Shown: one piece after another, positions 29,401 to 36,727 of the stretch | How the letters are laid out: each line of letters starts with the position of its first letter | Numbering within the stretch: the stretch's first letter is position 1 | Source of the DNA: a virus | Length of the DNA: 64,000 bases | Strand: one strand, 5' to 3' | Virus record (IMG/VR): IMGVR_UViG_3300037587_000358 | Span: 1 to 64,000 of that record | Translations under genes and position numbers: made by a program | Notes under the pieces: generated by a model | What the model saw: the letters and a program-made list of their open reading frames with translations, nothing else | What the model was told of the DNA's origin: nothing | Database searches by the model: none

Positions 29401-32400
29401 CGATGGCCGTAACGGTGCTATTGATATGAGGTTGGTAGACCCGGAATTGCCAGATCATCCGGACACAAAGGCCAATCATTCAGTAAGGAATGTATTCCAG
29501 CTATGGAAAGCTTCAGAGAATATCAAAGGCACCCAGCTTGTATTTGCAGACAGGGGAGTTCCCAAGCTGGTTCCTAAGTTAGATATCAATGGCAGCGTCA
29601 TACAGAAGCTAGACAAAGACGGTAATCCTAGATTTTCGACAAGGACGATAATAGACAAGGAAACAGGGGCGGAAGAAAAAATCACAAAGCCTCTCCTTGA
29701 AATGAGGCCAGCGTTTAATGTTTATGATGACGTCAAGAATAAGCTTATTGCTATGGGTATTCCTGAGAAAGAAATTGCTTTTCCAAGGGACGTTAAAGGG
29801 AACAAGATAAAGAAGAAGAAATTATTCAATCAAGTAAACGCCGGGGATGTCAGGATATTGATTGGCTCTACGGCTGATATGGGCACTGGCGTGAACGTGC
29901 AGGAGCGTGGAGTCGGAATACACAACCTGGATACTGAGTGGACATTTGAGAGACTTGAACAGCGAAGGGGCCGATTTGTAAGGCAGGGCAACATATTATA
30001 TGATATCAAGTTTCCAGTGGCGGTCTTTAACTACATGACCGAAGGCACCGTGGACGCTTTCATGTGGGATAAGGTAGCAAACAAAAAGATAACTACCGAG
30101 GTCGTACTACAAAGCAATAGCCAGCAAAGGGAAATTGAAGACGTCAGCCAGGAAAGTGCAAGTGCCCAGGAAATGATGGCATTTGCCAGCGGAGATCCGA
30201 GGTTCCTGCACAAGATAGAGCTGGAAGCCGAAGTTCGTAAGCTCAATGCCATAAGGGGTAACTGGATAGATGAACAGTACAGACTCAAGAGAGAGCTGGG
30301 AGCTATCCCTGGTGTTATCGAGGCCATGAATACTTCTATTGCCAATAAGAAGAAAGCACAGGATTGGTTTGAGAATATCAATGCTGTTAAAATCGGCGAT
30401 GTACTTTATGATCTTAAGCGCCATTCCAGTGAATTGATCAAAAGAATGTCCGAGGTTCTCAGTCCTAAAAACGCAAAAATGGCAAGGAAGAGCGTGAACA
30501 GAATTCCTATTGCTACCTTTGGCCATGCCCGTACGGAAGAGGTTGAGACCGTGGAAGAAGTAACTACGGTTAAAACCGTTAAGGATAAATCAATAGAGGT
30601 AAAAGAGAAGAAGAAAAAAATCAATAAGGTATTGCGCTGGGAAGGTGACAACGACATTCCTGTCTACGTAAGAAATCCTTTCACGCTGACAGCGGAAAAG
30701 ATAGGCATTAAAGACGTTGACATACTGAAGCTAGGCACCAAGAGCAAGTATGGTGAATGGGAAATAACTGCGAGTGCTGGCCTTGCAAGATTGCTATCTA
30801 ATACGAAAGCCTCTATCGAAAGGGAGATGAAGAGCAGTCAGGAGCTTATAGAGAAAAAAGAGAAGCAGCGCAATGATATCAATGAGGAAATTGCTAAACC
30901 ATTCGAGCAGGAAGAAGAGCATACATCTAAGACCGAAGAGTTAGCACAACTCACAGCAGAGCTGGGACAAATACTCCAACAGCAGCAAGAAGAACAAGGG
31001 CGAATAGATCCAGACCTGGAAAGGTTCAAGTCTCAGGCCGTAGATGTTGGAGAAATGGACATACCAGAGGAAGATGTATCCTTGTCCGTCGAGAAGAAGT
31101 CTGACATCAAAGCTAAAGAAAGTGAGTATTGGGCGGTTACCGGCCAGATAGCACAGGCTATTGTTGATAAGGATGACGTGGCGAAAGAGAAGCTTGAAAA
31201 GGTTCGTTCCAAAATAGAAAGACAGCTCTCAAAGGCGCAGGACGTCAAGGCAAAGGTTCCCGTCACAAAGAAGGCTGTTCCTGCTGGAGTATTGGCCGAC
31301 ATATACACTGACCTCTTTAGAGAGGCAGAGAAGATACTTGGATACGGCAAGGTCAAGCTAGAAGTGGTGACACAGGAAGCCCTCAAGAAAGATCCCGATG
31401 TTATCAAGGCAGCGGAAGAGCGAGGAATCTCCAAAGAGGAATTAATAGAAGAGTACAACGTAAAAGGTGCTTATCTGGGTGTGACTGTTGATGGAGTTGC
31501 GACCAAGGGAGTTATTAAAGTAGCTGCCGATGGTTTCAGGAGCATCATTGACATGGACGCAACTGTCAGGCATGAAATATTCCACGGAGTATTTAAAAGG
31601 CTTCTTAATAATAAGGACAGGAACATAATTCTTTCAAGGTATAAGACAGAAGAGAAGGCGGCGGATATGTTTGCCTCTCATATTGCGCAGGAAGGAAAGT
31701 TAATCTCTACTTCTATTAAGTCCATATTCAACAGGATGGCAGATTTCTTTGAAAGCCTTGGAAATCTACTCAAGGGCAGGGGTTTTAAGAATGCCGGGGA
31801 TGTATTCGGAGCCGCAGCAGCCGGAGAGCTGGCCGACAAAGCCACTACCATGGCAGCGGTGGGAGCCAATGTAAGCCTCTCAATAGAAAAGGGAGTCCCG
31901 GAGGAAGACCTTAACGCCGAGCATGATGCCAGTAAGGAGCAGTTCGAGAAAGTCCTTAAGAGTTCAAACCCATTGCTTCGTCAATACGCAGCAGGACTGC
32001 AAAACGTCGTGTCGATGAATCCGGCCAATGTCCAGATGAACAAGTCTCATACCAAAGTGGTAGATGAAATATATACTGGCACTCGAAATTCTGATATCAA
32101 ATTCACTGAAAGAGTCTTCGGCCTTCCATGGTTCCTGGCTAAGAAGTTTGTGGAGTGGAAGCAGGCACTTGGTATCGAGCTTAAGAGAAGTGAAGATAGA
32201 AACCTTATTATGAGTGAGTTCAATAAAAAGGTGGGCGAGGTCAGGAAAGGCGAGAAAGATTTACATGAGATCATGGCCCTTAAACCCAACGAGGAAGAGA
32301 ATGTATTGCTGGTAATTTATGAAGGCGATGCCCTCAATAAAGAGTTCACTAATGACGAGTTAAACCACTCTATTGCAATCACAGAACTGAACAAATTAGA

Positions 32401-34753
32401 CCCGGGAAAATTTTCCAAGAAAAACATAAAGCTAAGTCCTTCTCAGATAAACGCTTACAAGGCGTGGCAGGCGTCCACGAAAAAAATGAGAGAAAGAGTG
32501 GTCGAGGCCATAGACAAGTTGACCTATCTTCCATTTGAGAATAAGCCCTGGGCAGGGAAGCTAAAAGCTACTGTCAAACGCCATGAGGTACAGAGGGCAA
32601 GGCAGAGAGAAGTCGAGATCGAGCAGGGCAAACGTACTGATTTCTCAGAGCTGCAAGAAAGCGAGATACCAGAGCGCATGAAGGATGCAGACAAAAAGGA
32701 ATTCGTAGATGCCTTTAATAAGGTACTGCCAAAACAGATAAGGATATCGACGCTGAGACGTCAAATGGGGGAGATAAAAGGATATGCACCGAGAGTCAGA
32801 GAAGGTAAGTATGTAGTCAAGGCATATGACTCACAAGGCAACACGCTGTGGCACGAACGTACTGAGAAGGAAAAAGAAACTAAGGGCATGATATCATCAA
32901 TGATCAAGCGCCTTGAAGCTGAGGGGCTTGATCATGGCCAGGATTTCACCGTCAGGAAAGAGATTAGCGACAAGATATCTGAGTTCATCTTCGATCAGGT
33001 ACAGGCGGTGTCCGTGGAAAGGTTTGTCAATAAAGCTATTAACCAAGCTAAGACCAACGATAAGATTTCAGAAGCCGACGTGGCAGCAGTCAGTGAGGAA
33101 ATGATCACCCTGCTTACTAACGAGTTCAAGCAGAGAGGCTTTGCTTCTGCCATGATGAAGAGACGTAGAGGATTCCCTATCGGTGGCTACAAGATTGAGA
33201 ACATTAAGAGGCGATATGCTGGGTACGTCAGCGGGGCCAGCGGATACATGACTAAGCAGATTGCGGCCTTCGAGTATGCTTCTGTGCTCAGGACTATAGA
33301 CATCAATACTAAGCCAGACCTATACGAAGACATTGCCAGATATTCCGGCGACATGTTGCGCAACTCAACAAGGCTTGACAGGATATCCGGCAGAGTCAGA
33401 ACCGCAGCATTCGTGTGGTACCTTGCTGGCCAGCTCAAGAGTCCGATTGTAAACTTTACTCAGAATTGGATACTCGGTATTCCGTTACTGGAAAAGGCAA
33501 CTGGTAAAGGTGCCAAAGGTATCTATCATACAGCCATGGCCGACGTGGCGAGAAGAAAATACACTGACCTGGACAGAAGGTTCTTGAAGGAAATGCAGGA
33601 AAGAGGCATTACCGGAGACCAGCTTACGCAAGAGATTACTGGCTCAACAGTGGCGGAAGCAGGGAAGGCATACGAGACAGTCATCAAAGTCTTAGCGACC
33701 CCGTTCAGCTTGTCAGAAATATTTAACCGAAAGGTTTCAGGACTGGCAAGGTTTAGGGCGGCTGTAGCAGCCGGAGACGACTATCGTACTGCCTTCGATA
33801 AATCCCGGGACTTTATCATCGACGTCCATTTCCTCTATGGAAAGCTTAATGCTCCGAGTGGGGCCAGAGGCGGTACGCCAGGTGCAGCGATTCTTAGAAC
33901 ATCATTGACGTTCAGGAACTATACCTTTAACTTCATACACGCTATGAAGGGAATGCTTAGCGAAGGCGACTTTAAAACAGTAGCCAAGGCCATGACGTAT
34001 ATGGCATTACTTGGTGGAGCCAGCGCTCTTCCATTCTTAGACGGGTTCTTGGACATGCTGGAAAGGATTACCGGGACACCATTCAGGAAGAATGCGAAGA
34101 AAGACCTTGAAAGCGTTGGCGGAGAGATACTGGCAAATGTTGGAGTGCAGGGGTTGCCAGCTCTTTTAGGTGTGGATATCGGCGGTTCTTTGAGAATCCA
34201 CTTTCCGGATGTTACAGATCCAGGAAAGCTAATAGAAGAGTCTGTATTCGGAGTGTATGAAGGATTGGCAATGAAAGGAGTCAACTCGATCAAGGCAGCG
34301 AGCACAGGACAATACGCCAGGGCCTTTGAATTGTTATCGCCTACGTTCATCGAGAGGCCGCTCAAGGCTATTCGTCAGCGTGAGGCAGGTCTTACCACGA
34401 CAAGAGGCAAGATCATCAAGGAAAGCAGCGGTGAGCCGATTATACCGACTATACCAGAGACCATTGCTACGGCATTGTCGTTCAGGCCGTCACGAATTGC
34501 AAGATTGTCGGATAACTACCGTCAATTTGGAAACGTGGCAAGGTTCTATTCTGATTGGAGAGGCGATATCTATACTGCGTTCAGGCTCGGCAAGACATTT
34601 GAAGCCAGACAGAAAGTGCTACAGGAGGTCGTGGAATACAACAGAGCAGCCATCGACCAAGGCGGAGCAGTATCTTTAATAAGGGCGGCACAGCTCAAGG
34701 GAGCCTTGAGAGACAGGCCTGATAAGAGGTTCCGAGCATTTGGCGGGCTATGA
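20498..34753 (+). CDS. Giant polyvalent protein: zincins, DNA methyltransferase, SF2 helicase (DarB-like)
   Basis: One uninterrupted frame of 4751 residues. In order: an N-terminal region with hydrophobic Ala/Val-rich segments (about 130-165); a pyrophosphatase-like 'InPase' domain (about 735-865, GYIKGTEGRDKEHLDAFIG); an LPD1-like module with zincin motif HEWAHSLD (about 1427); an acidic linker (about 1700-1805); an N6-adenine methyltransferase (EPAVGTGNFFG about 1923; SNVPF about 1987); an SF2 helicase (HEVGTGKT about 2609, DEAH about 2773, QRRGRFVRQGN about 3154); a second zincin (HEIFH about 3692); and a long helical, partly hydrophobic C-terminus. Polyvalent and DarB proteins are packaged and injected to block restriction, which fits its place after the tail genes. 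Confidence 0.88.
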   Translation: MGRLLDEFNKELSTRQNEPGFNKEAFKTEFLTSRGHTPKQQPGRGLPESRGVVADIASSVAGGVTDAAEMWARAIRAFDPKGGNDVVRDFATKGIDAIQGFVDRHPFLKPSKEAESGFRRALTEGTRSFVQSASAVIPGLVASAAVPIAAPFVGAAGGAVVFGAAEKDRFQEEVEDFISSNNLTESQAADLREKGDSQAIKSALVEGGFELAANTLQVITLGLFKPFKGAAKGAVKTTFKSLFDAPSGSVAVRAAKAYGKTAVTEVATETAQEALETKFRRDIGITDMSSLDAAVSVIAPTLVTSLLFLGSAKGVNSLDRRRIRKGLEEAVDISGKPASAKKRKKAVDAAVAVFGKKNKEQAEKIRESAYAFIDSGASIDLETDFGVLTFAGQMAKDLNSGALNVHDMEKFAQGIQSENSAVSAELLKIATSYKIQNNIPDLGEVEQSGGEQDLADTMLNPAKDVDLEAVAAEEDDIADSETVDDPAVAEKAVDDALEGKQPGLNEDIPVLSNAELEAELVSLRENFPSQEPLLGEIQQERIDTINDELGEREGEAAVKEERERVMAEISEPKVPEALEPRVTEFVSPEAVKERQKAQREGLIEPGVKLKPAEKKKFLEDLKALQEDVAKTPEGETIEVEQVAPQGVVDKIRQEIGEDATPEQFEALIAGLEATIAEEAAKEIEGIPTAEAVEAGEVPVVTTGEAATTAKAKVDVAAEQTDPAPTEAQIEAGNAKKGHANVQGLDISIETAEGQERSGTDLSGKPWTVTMKSHYGYIKGTEGRDKEHLDAFIGKNPGSENVFVVNQINPESGAFDEHKVMLGFDTEEAARAGYFENYAKGWKGLKSIVPMSMIEFKAWIKGDTTKELKAVVKPERVEPEVEKEFPPVPTEPTAVQKEADITSDEELDVLLADIQPETKKKRPVSVTEKKEGKKPKATVSELKEKTAGDILSEASKAGVKGIDSAIKGVFELFGGTSIKTFPPTLDKETYAKAKPHFEAAFTEFGNAGKSLKEFLQFMVNNFGNGIKPYLKLFVQEQREVVEEEPEAKEVEEAKPVDVGEKKEKPVKKEKPKKQKPVEVKRIRLKDVGEEVPGKRSQKDNFENIQEQHKELETGNTNKDLNKILNRAVRSKLWKIEKEDRLNATPGTTRYLKAVRGGAMGVNSYVASKLGGVFGNAKDRIEEFAGIEDLPGDKKGYNEISKWVAKYENALQILNSATESANTVQEAHDNIVTLVAKTVSENTKNTLFNLSEEGEAIMDIFPWGEAMAVFRPQSFIEEELKDKPDPKDLRRQKIALSEIERSNLPNHRQDNPNPTAQDFIDQFGFRGAEFGEYVDSVSGRRHVNHAWDAFHDLTNLLGVPLKASAMKVSRSGFLHGTGESKVGGQVTQGQTLAMAFGSRGRGRHSAHYEPLNHLINMTKNNGDGSLSHEWAHSLDSTLSLSPKGRDAINDVIRALNTRYDIERARAEVEEILTGNSRWTKQRIGRTPIEVAKEFLELKWKAYVATSTNFSKKSDLLGDYWARNEEKFARAFEAFVYDSLEGSSPYLVSDWVNGDTTKEENGYRSNPYPAGEEREQFNRIFKHFMDGIEWTEDGIPSMKEGYELVSEKEEKLAQEALGTIKGKLEEMFAAMHQGKASKDGLWWYEYTATKRGALMQPDDINAHDDSLGENGAVAYTEALLPDMILYYKLKAVTHDKDENKVYLKEAGDGGQIESRDQLDTAGLDGESSLEEVEAEDGERADTGTGITRRPVERAGEESDGLGERGTSGPASAFGDGESSSDVDTAAAGIGGNDIKPGQDAVLGGGNYRITESDRVGQGTLNEKFSNNISAIRTLQQIEREERHATREEQAVLVKYVGWGGMSQAFNEFGDKGWTDKFEILKQTLNDEEFAAARTSTLSAFYTSPEVVTKMYDALQKFGFKGGRVLEPAVGTGNFFGLLPESIASATQLAGVEMDNISSRIARQLYQRANVFNSPYEKSTLPRNFYDVAISNVPFEDVIPFDRTFNKKRFKLHDYYFNKTLALVRPGGIVAFITSAGTMDKVSEEARKELSKNADLIGAIRLPDTAFKDAGTRVTADIIFLRRKGGTGKEIKAQKWTEVTSWTQEKPDGGSFNINEYFAKNPEMMLGQMSNTGRWEDSQNLMSDGRNIEEALAEAVGKLPSDIYTELENVIEIDIADLIPDEGVFSDGDFFEEGGKVFIFVAGEEAILYEEKTPHQKRKGQVIRGFIKIRAARRAMLKAQAKEASEKIQKPLTAKLNKEYDAFVKKFGFLNLPENLRAFIDDPEAPRILALENWSDETGEATKSDIFSKKFIENLRPVTSVKKPQDGIPHSLNALGRIDIPFIAKLAGISEDEVIAELQGEIWNDPEKGWVVSDEYLSGNIKEKIALAEQAAKSDGTFAKNVDALTPLIPEDLPPSAIRANLGAPWIEPGDVQHFIRDLVPQGHSIHVDYVAELGLWKLASRGGGSETGAKRLFKNAKESVAATATWGTSRKNFFELLERYILNGSAQGLTVFDKIPGTDQKILNTKETEAAQAKLEAIKEKFSKWLWEDDDRLSKYVRKYNDVYNGTVERKFDGSHLTFPGQVPNDIIELTSHQKNAVWRAISTGFNTYFAHEVGTGKTFAMAATIMEAKRLGLKKKPLMLGIKANVDALAEDFAKLYPTARILRMDVSANALKRKIQLNRIANNEWDAVIISHDSFKNIQLSAEGQTEAVEEELGNLRLSLALAQESGAAAFTVKAIELRMKSLKSDLDKRIGALEVSKIDLDFEELGVDLVVVDEAHIFKNIPYATKLDGIVGVSGDGSGKAFDLHMKTRWINEKFGGGIILASGTPITNSVSEIYNIGRYLNPQTLRDKGIHTFDAWASAFGNITQTAEFAPEGGGYRMVRKFKEFFNIPELRSIVREVVDVIAAKDLGLKVPEILSGKPVPVVIPQNEMVEALSQEMLIRAKDIRSGGINKQPRHPDKTDIMFSIISDGRNGAIDMRLVDPELPDHPDTKANHSVRNVFQLWKASENIKGTQLVFADRGVPKLVPKLDINGSVIQKLDKDGNPRFSTRTIIDKETGAEEKITKPLLEMRPAFNVYDDVKNKLIAMGIPEKEIAFPRDVKGNKIKKKKLFNQVNAGDVRILIGSTADMGTGVNVQERGVGIHNLDTEWTFERLEQRRGRFVRQGNILYDIKFPVAVFNYMTEGTVDAFMWDKVANKKITTEVVLQSNSQQREIEDVSQESASAQEMMAFASGDPRFLHKIELEAEVRKLNAIRGNWIDEQYRLKRELGAIPGVIEAMNTSIANKKKAQDWFENINAVKIGDVLYDLKRHSSELIKRMSEVLSPKNAKMARKSVNRIPIATFGHARTEEVETVEEVTTVKTVKDKSIEVKEKKKKINKVLRWEGDNDIPVYVRNPFTLTAEKIGIKDVDILKLGTKSKYGEWEITASAGLARLLSNTKASIEREMKSSQELIEKKEKQRNDINEEIAKPFEQEEEHTSKTEELAQLTAELGQILQQQQEEQGRIDPDLERFKSQAVDVGEMDIPEEDVSLSVEKKSDIKAKESEYWAVTGQIAQAIVDKDDVAKEKLEKVRSKIERQLSKAQDVKAKVPVTKKAVPAGVLADIYTDLFREAEKILGYGKVKLEVVTQEALKKDPDVIKAAEERGISKEELIEEYNVKGAYLGVTVDGVATKGVIKVAADGFRSIIDMDATVRHEIFHGVFKRLLNNKDRNIILSRYKTEEKAADMFASHIAQEGKLISTSIKSIFNRMADFFESLGNLLKGRGFKNAGDVFGAAAAGELADKATTMAAVGANVSLSIEKGVPEEDLNAEHDASKEQFEKVLKSSNPLLRQYAAGLQNVVSMNPANVQMNKSHTKVVDEIYTGTRNSDIKFTERVFGLPWFLAKKFVEWKQALGIELKRSEDRNLIMSEFNKKVGEVRKGEKDLHEIMALKPNEEENVLLVIYEGDALNKEFTNDELNHSIAITELNKLDPGKFSKKNIKLSPSQINAYKAWQASTKKMRERVVEAIDKLTYLPFENKPWAGKLKATVKRHEVQRARQREVEIEQGKRTDFSELQESEIPERMKDADKKEFVDAFNKVLPKQIRISTLRRQMGEIKGYAPRVREGKYVVKAYDSQGNTLWHERTEKEKETKGMISSMIKRLEAEGLDHGQDFTVRKEISDKISEFIFDQVQAVSVERFVNKAINQAKTNDKISEADVAAVSEEMITLLTNEFKQRGFASAMMKRRRGFPIGGYKIENIKRRYAGYVSGASGYMTKQIAAFEYASVLRTIDINTKPDLYEDIARYSGDMLRNSTRLDRISGRVRTAAFVWYLAGQLKSPIVNFTQNWILGIPLLEKATGKGAKGIYHTAMADVARRKYTDLDRRFLKEMQERGITGDQLTQEITGSTVAEAGKAYETVIKVLATPFSLSEIFNRKVSGLARFRAAVAAGDDYRTAFDKSRDFIIDVHFLYGKLNAPSGARGGTPGAAILRTSLTFRNYTFNFIHAMKGMLSEGDFKTVAKAMTYMALLGGASALPFLDGFLDMLERITGTPFRKNAKKDLESVGGEILANVGVQGLPALLGVDIGGSLRIHFPDVTDPGKLIEESVFGVYEGLAMKGVNSIKAASTGQYARAFELLSPTFIERPLKAIRQREAGLTTTRGKIIKESSGEPIIPTIPETIATALSFRPSRIARLSDNYRQFGNVARFYSDWRGDIYTAFRLGKTFEARQKVLQEVVEYNRAAIDQGGAVSLIRAAQLKGALRDRPDKRFRAFGGL
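25611..25982 (+). CDS. Nested small gene in another frame inside the giant ORF
   Basis: A 123-residue frame starts at an ATG six bases after a perfect AAAGGAGG site, inside the giant gene. Its first 85 residues (HWKKWRPKMVKELIRG, then ALLNAQEKS, then LPMWIRLPPE) look like a folded, widespread small phage/mobile-element protein, with a pattern I remember as W--PKM--EL---G-L--AL--A. In the giant frame the same bases encode only an acidic, low-complexity linker (DGGQIESRD, EEVEAEDGERADTG). The nested frame therefore carries the protein-like signal here. The last 35 residues after LPPESE may be run-out. Function unknown. Confidence 0.6.
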   Translation: MADKLNRETSLTRLGLMAKAHWKKWRPKMVKELIRGQVLHAALLNAQEKSLTALVNEARAGLPVHLAMEKVLPMWIRLPPESEVTTLSQDRMPFLEAETTESQNPIESVRVPSTKSFPIISQQ

Positions 34754-34900
34754 CATTTCGATGCAAACTGCTTCTTGCCATGCATAATACATTCCTGCTA
34801 TTTTGGCAGTCCACCAGCCCTCTTTGTCATCATAATACCATTCATTATGTTCTAATTGGGCTGCTACCTTTTCAGGACAGCCATCTTTTCTATTTTCCAT
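34748..34900 (-). CDS. Micro-protein, last gene of a four-gene minus operon
   Basis: Fifty residues, starting MENRKDGCPEKVAAQLEHNE and rich in Trp/Tyr (WYYDDKEGWW). The ATG overlaps the stop of the upstream gene (TAATG), and its TAG overlaps the stop of the giant gene on the other strand, so the two units converge tail to tail. The composition is that of a folded small protein. No family recognised. Confidence 0.65.
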   Translation of the reverse strand: MENRKDGCPEKVAAQLEHNEWYYDDKEGWWTAKIAGMYYAWQEAVCIEMS

Positions 34901-35124
34901 TAATGATGGCTTTCTATTGGGCGATCAAATGTTGCCCTTGCAAAGGCTATTGCTTGCTTCCTTGATGTAACTATTACGCCATTGCCAGTTAGTAAATACA
35001 TAAATGGAGTAGCTTTTAAGCATTCATTTGCAGCGTCAATAAAGATTTTTCCTTGTTCTATTTTTAATTTCCCAAAAGCGGGTAGTAGTATTTCTAAGTG
35101 CGTACACAAGCCTTTATTATTCAT
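34900..35124 (-). CDS. Small hypothetical protein, minus operon
   Basis: A 74-residue product coupled by ATGA to the gene before it and by TAATG to the one after. It has an alternating hydrophobic pattern (IFIDAANECLKATPFMYLLTGNG) and no known motif. The four-gene overlap chain is the main evidence that it is real. Confidence 0.65.
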   Translation of the reverse strand: MNNKGLCTHLEILLPAFGKLKIEQGKIFIDAANECLKATPFMYLLTGNGVIVTSRKQAIAFARATFDRPIESHH

Positions 35125-35462
35125 TCTGAATATTCTCCATTTTTAATTCTAAGTAAAACAACTTCTATTAAGTCCTCAAAATCTTTTCTTCCAAACTCTT
35201 TCATATCAACTTTTACAGAGAATACATATACTTTTCCATTATGATCAACAAGACCTCTTATCCAGTATAGTGTTGGTATTAATACCTCTACATGATGAAT
35301 GATATGCCCTCTGTCTTTAAACTTTTCGAGGTATCTATGGAATTGATAATCTTCGTCTGTCATATTACATATATCTCTTTTCAAAGAACCCTTAAGCAGT
35401 TGATCTGGATATTCAATTTTTTTGTTCATAAAATGCTCTTTAATAATAATCAAGTCACTCAT
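35121..35462 (-). CDS. Hypothetical protein, minus operon
   Basis: A 113-residue product in the same coupled chain, basic at the N-terminus and mixed alpha/beta (HHVEVLIPTLYWIRGLVDHNGKVYVFSVKVDM), with an acidic end. Possibly a small nuclease- or inhibitor-like fold, but this is not supported by catalytic residues. Probably early-expressed. Confidence 0.65.
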   Translation of the reverse strand: MSDLIIIKEHFMNKKIEYPDQLLKGSLKRDICNMTDEDYQFHRYLEKFKDRGHIIHHVEVLIPTLYWIRGLVDHNGKVYVFSVKVDMKEFGRKDFEDLIEVVLLRIKNGEYSE

Positions 35463-35653
35463 TTATCGCTCTCCTTTTGTTTTTCATTTAGATGTGCTCC
35501 CATTTCAGCATAACCCTCACATTCTAAACAAAAGTGACCGAAGCGATACTTGCCATCGGCACATAGGCCATTAACATACCGCTGGTCTATAAAGGGCTTG
35601 CCGTTTAATTCTTTTTTGCATTGACCACAGAATATTTTCTTTTTTTCTTTCAT
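35459..35653 (-). CDS. Zinc-ribbon micro-protein, first gene of minus operon
   Basis: Sixty-four residues with two cysteine pairs, CGQC near the start and CLEC in the second half, separated by about 30 residues, a zinc-ribbon layout. It leads the four-gene operon and overlaps the next gene by four bases (ATGA). No Shine-Dalgarno sequence is evident in the bases just upstream of the ATG. A structured leader lies upstream. May bind nucleic acid or a host protein. Confidence 0.65.
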   Translation of the reverse strand: MKEKKKIFCGQCKKELNGKPFIDQRYVNGLCADGKYRFGHFCLECEGYAEMGAHLNEKQKESDK

Positions 35654-35770
35654 AATAGATAGGAGGGGTTCAGGGTAGACACGCAGTGATGCATTTCACC
35701 CGTCTGGCCTTAAGGGCCTCCCGGAGGTTGCCCATGGGAACAACAGGAAGTCCGACGGCACTCCCCTCTC
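35654..35770 (-). other. GC-rich palindromic leader of the minus operon
   Basis: About 115 bases, clearly more GC-rich than the surroundings, with several palindromes in a row: GGCCTTAAGGGCC (35706-35718), CCTCCCGGAGG (35717-35727) and CCCATGGG (35731-35738), plus a GTGA/TCAC stem nearby. On the minus strand it also holds a 21-codon frame (35735 to 35670). It could be an operator cluster, an attenuator or a structured RNA. Confidence 0.45.
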
Positions 35771-35777
35771 GCCTATA

Positions 35778-35805
35778 CAATAACATCATATTTATTAGTG
35801 TCAAT
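35778..35805 (-). promoter_or_regulatory. Minus-strand sigma70-like promoter for the four-gene operon
   Basis: TTGACA (complement of 35800-35805) is a perfect -35 box. A -10 can be TATTGT (35778-35783, spacer 16) or TTGTAT (spacer 18). It is back to back with the plus promoter at 35838. Confidence 0.55.
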
Positions 35806-35837
35806 AATAATCCTAAAAAAATATTATAATTTTGTGC

Positions 35838-35866
35838 TTGCAATACTTCAATAAATGTTATATACT
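35838..35866 (+). promoter_or_regulatory. Plus-strand sigma70-like promoter, apparently leaderless
   Basis: TTGCAA (35838-35843), 17 bases, TATACT (35861-35866), then TCCACC and the ATG at 35873. The expected start of transcription coincides with the ATG. Confidence 0.65.
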
Positions 35867-35872
35867 TCCACC

Positions 35873-36115
35873 ATGAATATTGACAAAGGCGTACCAATTC
35901 CTGAGAAAAGAAGAGGCCGTAAGCCTAAATACAATTTTGCTGAAATGGAAATAGGTGATTCCTTTTTCGCTGTAGGAGACGGCTCCATACAAGTGAGCGT
36001 CCTTACATGTGCAAGAAGGCATTTGCCAAAGAAATTCATAACGCAGAAGGGAACACAGATGTTGCCTGGTAATAGTGGGCTTGAAAATGGGTTTAGGTGC
36101 TGGAGAACTGAATAA
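35873..36115 (+). CDS. DUF7303-like small phage protein
   Basis: Eighty residues if started at the ATG at 35873, which lies where transcription should begin. An upstream in-frame ATG at 35855 falls inside the promoter. The segment RRGRKPKYNFAEMEIGDSFFAV is a typical opening of a widespread small phage protein (GRP-KYP---ME-GDSF), and the C-terminus has a basic AARRHLPKKF-like stretch. First gene of the rightward early unit. Molecular role unknown. Confidence 0.7.
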   Translation: MNIDKGVPIPEKRRGRKPKYNFAEMEIGDSFFAVGDGSIQVSVLTCARRHLPKKFITQKGTQMLPGNSGLENGFRCWRTE

Positions 36116-36129
36116 GAAAGGAGGGTCGA

Positions 36130-36396
36130 GTGAAAATATCATGGAAAGACGCTAATCGCTCAGTATTTATTACCGCAGAAGGTGATTCAGACAAGTTGCT
36201 TTTATCTGTAATTGCTAAAATGGCAGAAGAGCTGTCCGTTGTCACTGAGATGGCTGATGGAAGAATAAAGGCAGCTCAGAACAAAATGCATGAAGCCACT
36301 ACCGCTCTCGCCGAATACCAAAAAGACACAGCCTTGTCCAGTCGAATAGCTGCATGGTTCGGGCGAATCATTGCAAAGTTAAAAGGAGGCAAGTAA
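36130..36396 (+). CDS. Hypothetical helical protein
   Basis: Starts at GTG after an AAAGGAGGGTCGA site. The 88 residues are mostly helical with a basic amphipathic C-terminus (SRIAAWFGRIIAKLKGGK) that could touch membrane or nucleic acid. It overlaps the next gene by one base (TAATG). Family unknown. Confidence 0.6.
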   Translation: MKISWKDANRSVFITAEGDSDKLLLSVIAKMAEELSVVTEMADGRIKAAQNKMHEATTALAEYQKDTALSSRIAAWFGRIIAKLKGGK

Positions 36397-36656
36397 TGAC
36401 AGAAGAACCAGCAGTAAAAGAAGAGCCGATTAAGTTTTTAGCAAAGGCGAACTGTAAGCATTGTCGTGGCAGGGGGTTTGTTACCAGGACACATCCGATT
36501 GGCAAAGACGGTCAGAAGAAAATGAGTAAGCGTAAAACATTATGTTCATGCGTTACTGAGATAAAGACTCCAGAACCAGACGAATGTATTGTGCCGAAAG
36601 TAGCGAAGGACGGGCCGAAGAAGATTTACGCCTGCGCAGCACAGCCACTACATTAA
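36396..36656 (+). CDS. Zinc-ribbon hypothetical protein
   Basis: Eighty-six residues from the ATG at 36396, preceded by AAAAGGAGG. A DnaJ-like cysteine motif (CKHCRGRGF) and a second CSC pair 30 residues later suggest a small zinc site. Position in the early unit suggests a regulator or adaptor, but nothing more can be shown. Confidence 0.6.
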   Translation: MTEEPAVKEEPIKFLAKANCKHCRGRGFVTRTHPIGKDGQKKMSKRKTLCSCVTEIKTPEPDECIVPKVAKDGPKKIYACAAQPLH

Positions 36657-36727
36657 ATATGTTTTTCTTCACAACAACGCCAATGGGTTGTAATTATTTT
36701 TATAAATTATATGAGAGAGAGGCAAAT

